Assembly (NCBI RefSeq): GCF_019703515.2 | Contig: NC_059365.1 | Location: 38,764,001-38,828,000 of the forward strand | Source of the DNA: Myxocyprinus asiaticus | Taxonomy: Eukaryota; Chordata; Actinopteri; Cypriniformes; Catostomidae | Length of the DNA stretch: 64,000 bases | Direction: 5' to 3' | Part shown: positions 63,831 through 64,000 of the stretch, piece after piece | How the letters are laid out: each line of letters begins with the position of its first letter | Position numbering within the stretch: the first letter of the stretch is position 1 | Made by a program: the position numbers and the translations under genes | The notes under the pieces: model-generated | What the model was told of the DNA's origin: nothing | The model's database searches: none | What the model saw: the letters and a program-made list of their open reading frames with translations, nothing else

Positions 63831-64000
63831 TCAACAAATTCAAAATAATGTCTATATTTCTATCTTGTTCATTGTAACACAAGTCATACACTCAGCGCAT
63901 CATATTTCTCCTTCACAAAGATTTGTTACGGGGCCATAATTCATATATTCTACATAAATAATTTATTAGAAATAAGAATATCTCTACAATATACTTAAAA

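Overview
The window is vertebrate nuclear DNA and most likely comes from a cyprinid-type (ostariophysan) fish. Genes are split into short GT-AG exons. The space between them is AT-rich and crowded with fish repeat families: Sleeping-Beauty-type Tc1 elements, an L1-like LINE with YADD, a DIRS-like tyrosine-recombinase element, tRNA-derived SINEs, hAT-like remnants and many long-inverted-repeat MITEs. I could not search a database, so the species is not fixed. Gene names rest on protein motifs and exon structure read directly from the sequence.

Three genes are supported. On the minus strand at the left edge is the 5' end of trappc11 (a probable non-coding exon ending at 2026 and the first coding exon at 1510-1289); the rest lies outside the window. 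On the plus strand, the complete histidyl-tRNA synthetase gene hars runs from the ATG at 8003 to the stop at 34756. Its 13 coding exons all have GT-AG borders and join without a frame break into 516 codons plus a stop, followed by AATAAA at 34907. On the minus strand, the germ-cell RNA-binding gene dnd1 (dead end) runs from the ATG at 50260 to the stop at 38046, with 4 coding exons and 380 codons. hars and dnd1 converge tail to tail and are also neighbours in mammals (HARS1/DND1 at human 5q31). TRAPPC11 is on human 4q35, so its place beside hars here reflects a fish arrangement.

Layout: 1-2.2 kb trappc11 5' end and MITE pieces; 2.4-7.5 kb SINEs and a decayed DIRS-like element; 8.0-34.9 kb hars, whose introns 1, 7 and 9 hold an open-frame Tc1 transposon, nested MITE stacks, an L1-like LINE split by a Tc1 element, and a Tc1-derived foldback; 35.7-37.4 kb a MITE interrupted by a broken Sleeping-Beauty-type element; 38.0-50.3 kb dnd1, with a 1.8-kb foldback and other nests in its introns; 51.3-52.9 kb a second, better preserved Sleeping-Beauty-type copy; 53-64 kb repeat-rich DNA with one uncertain candidate exon near 62.9 kb.

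I saw no CRISPR array, operon or bacterial system. The points most worth a second look are a (GT)n microsatellite that forms the splice donor of hars intron 11, an apparently intact DD34E transposase, several large inverted-repeat elements, and the trappc11-hars-dnd1 linkage.
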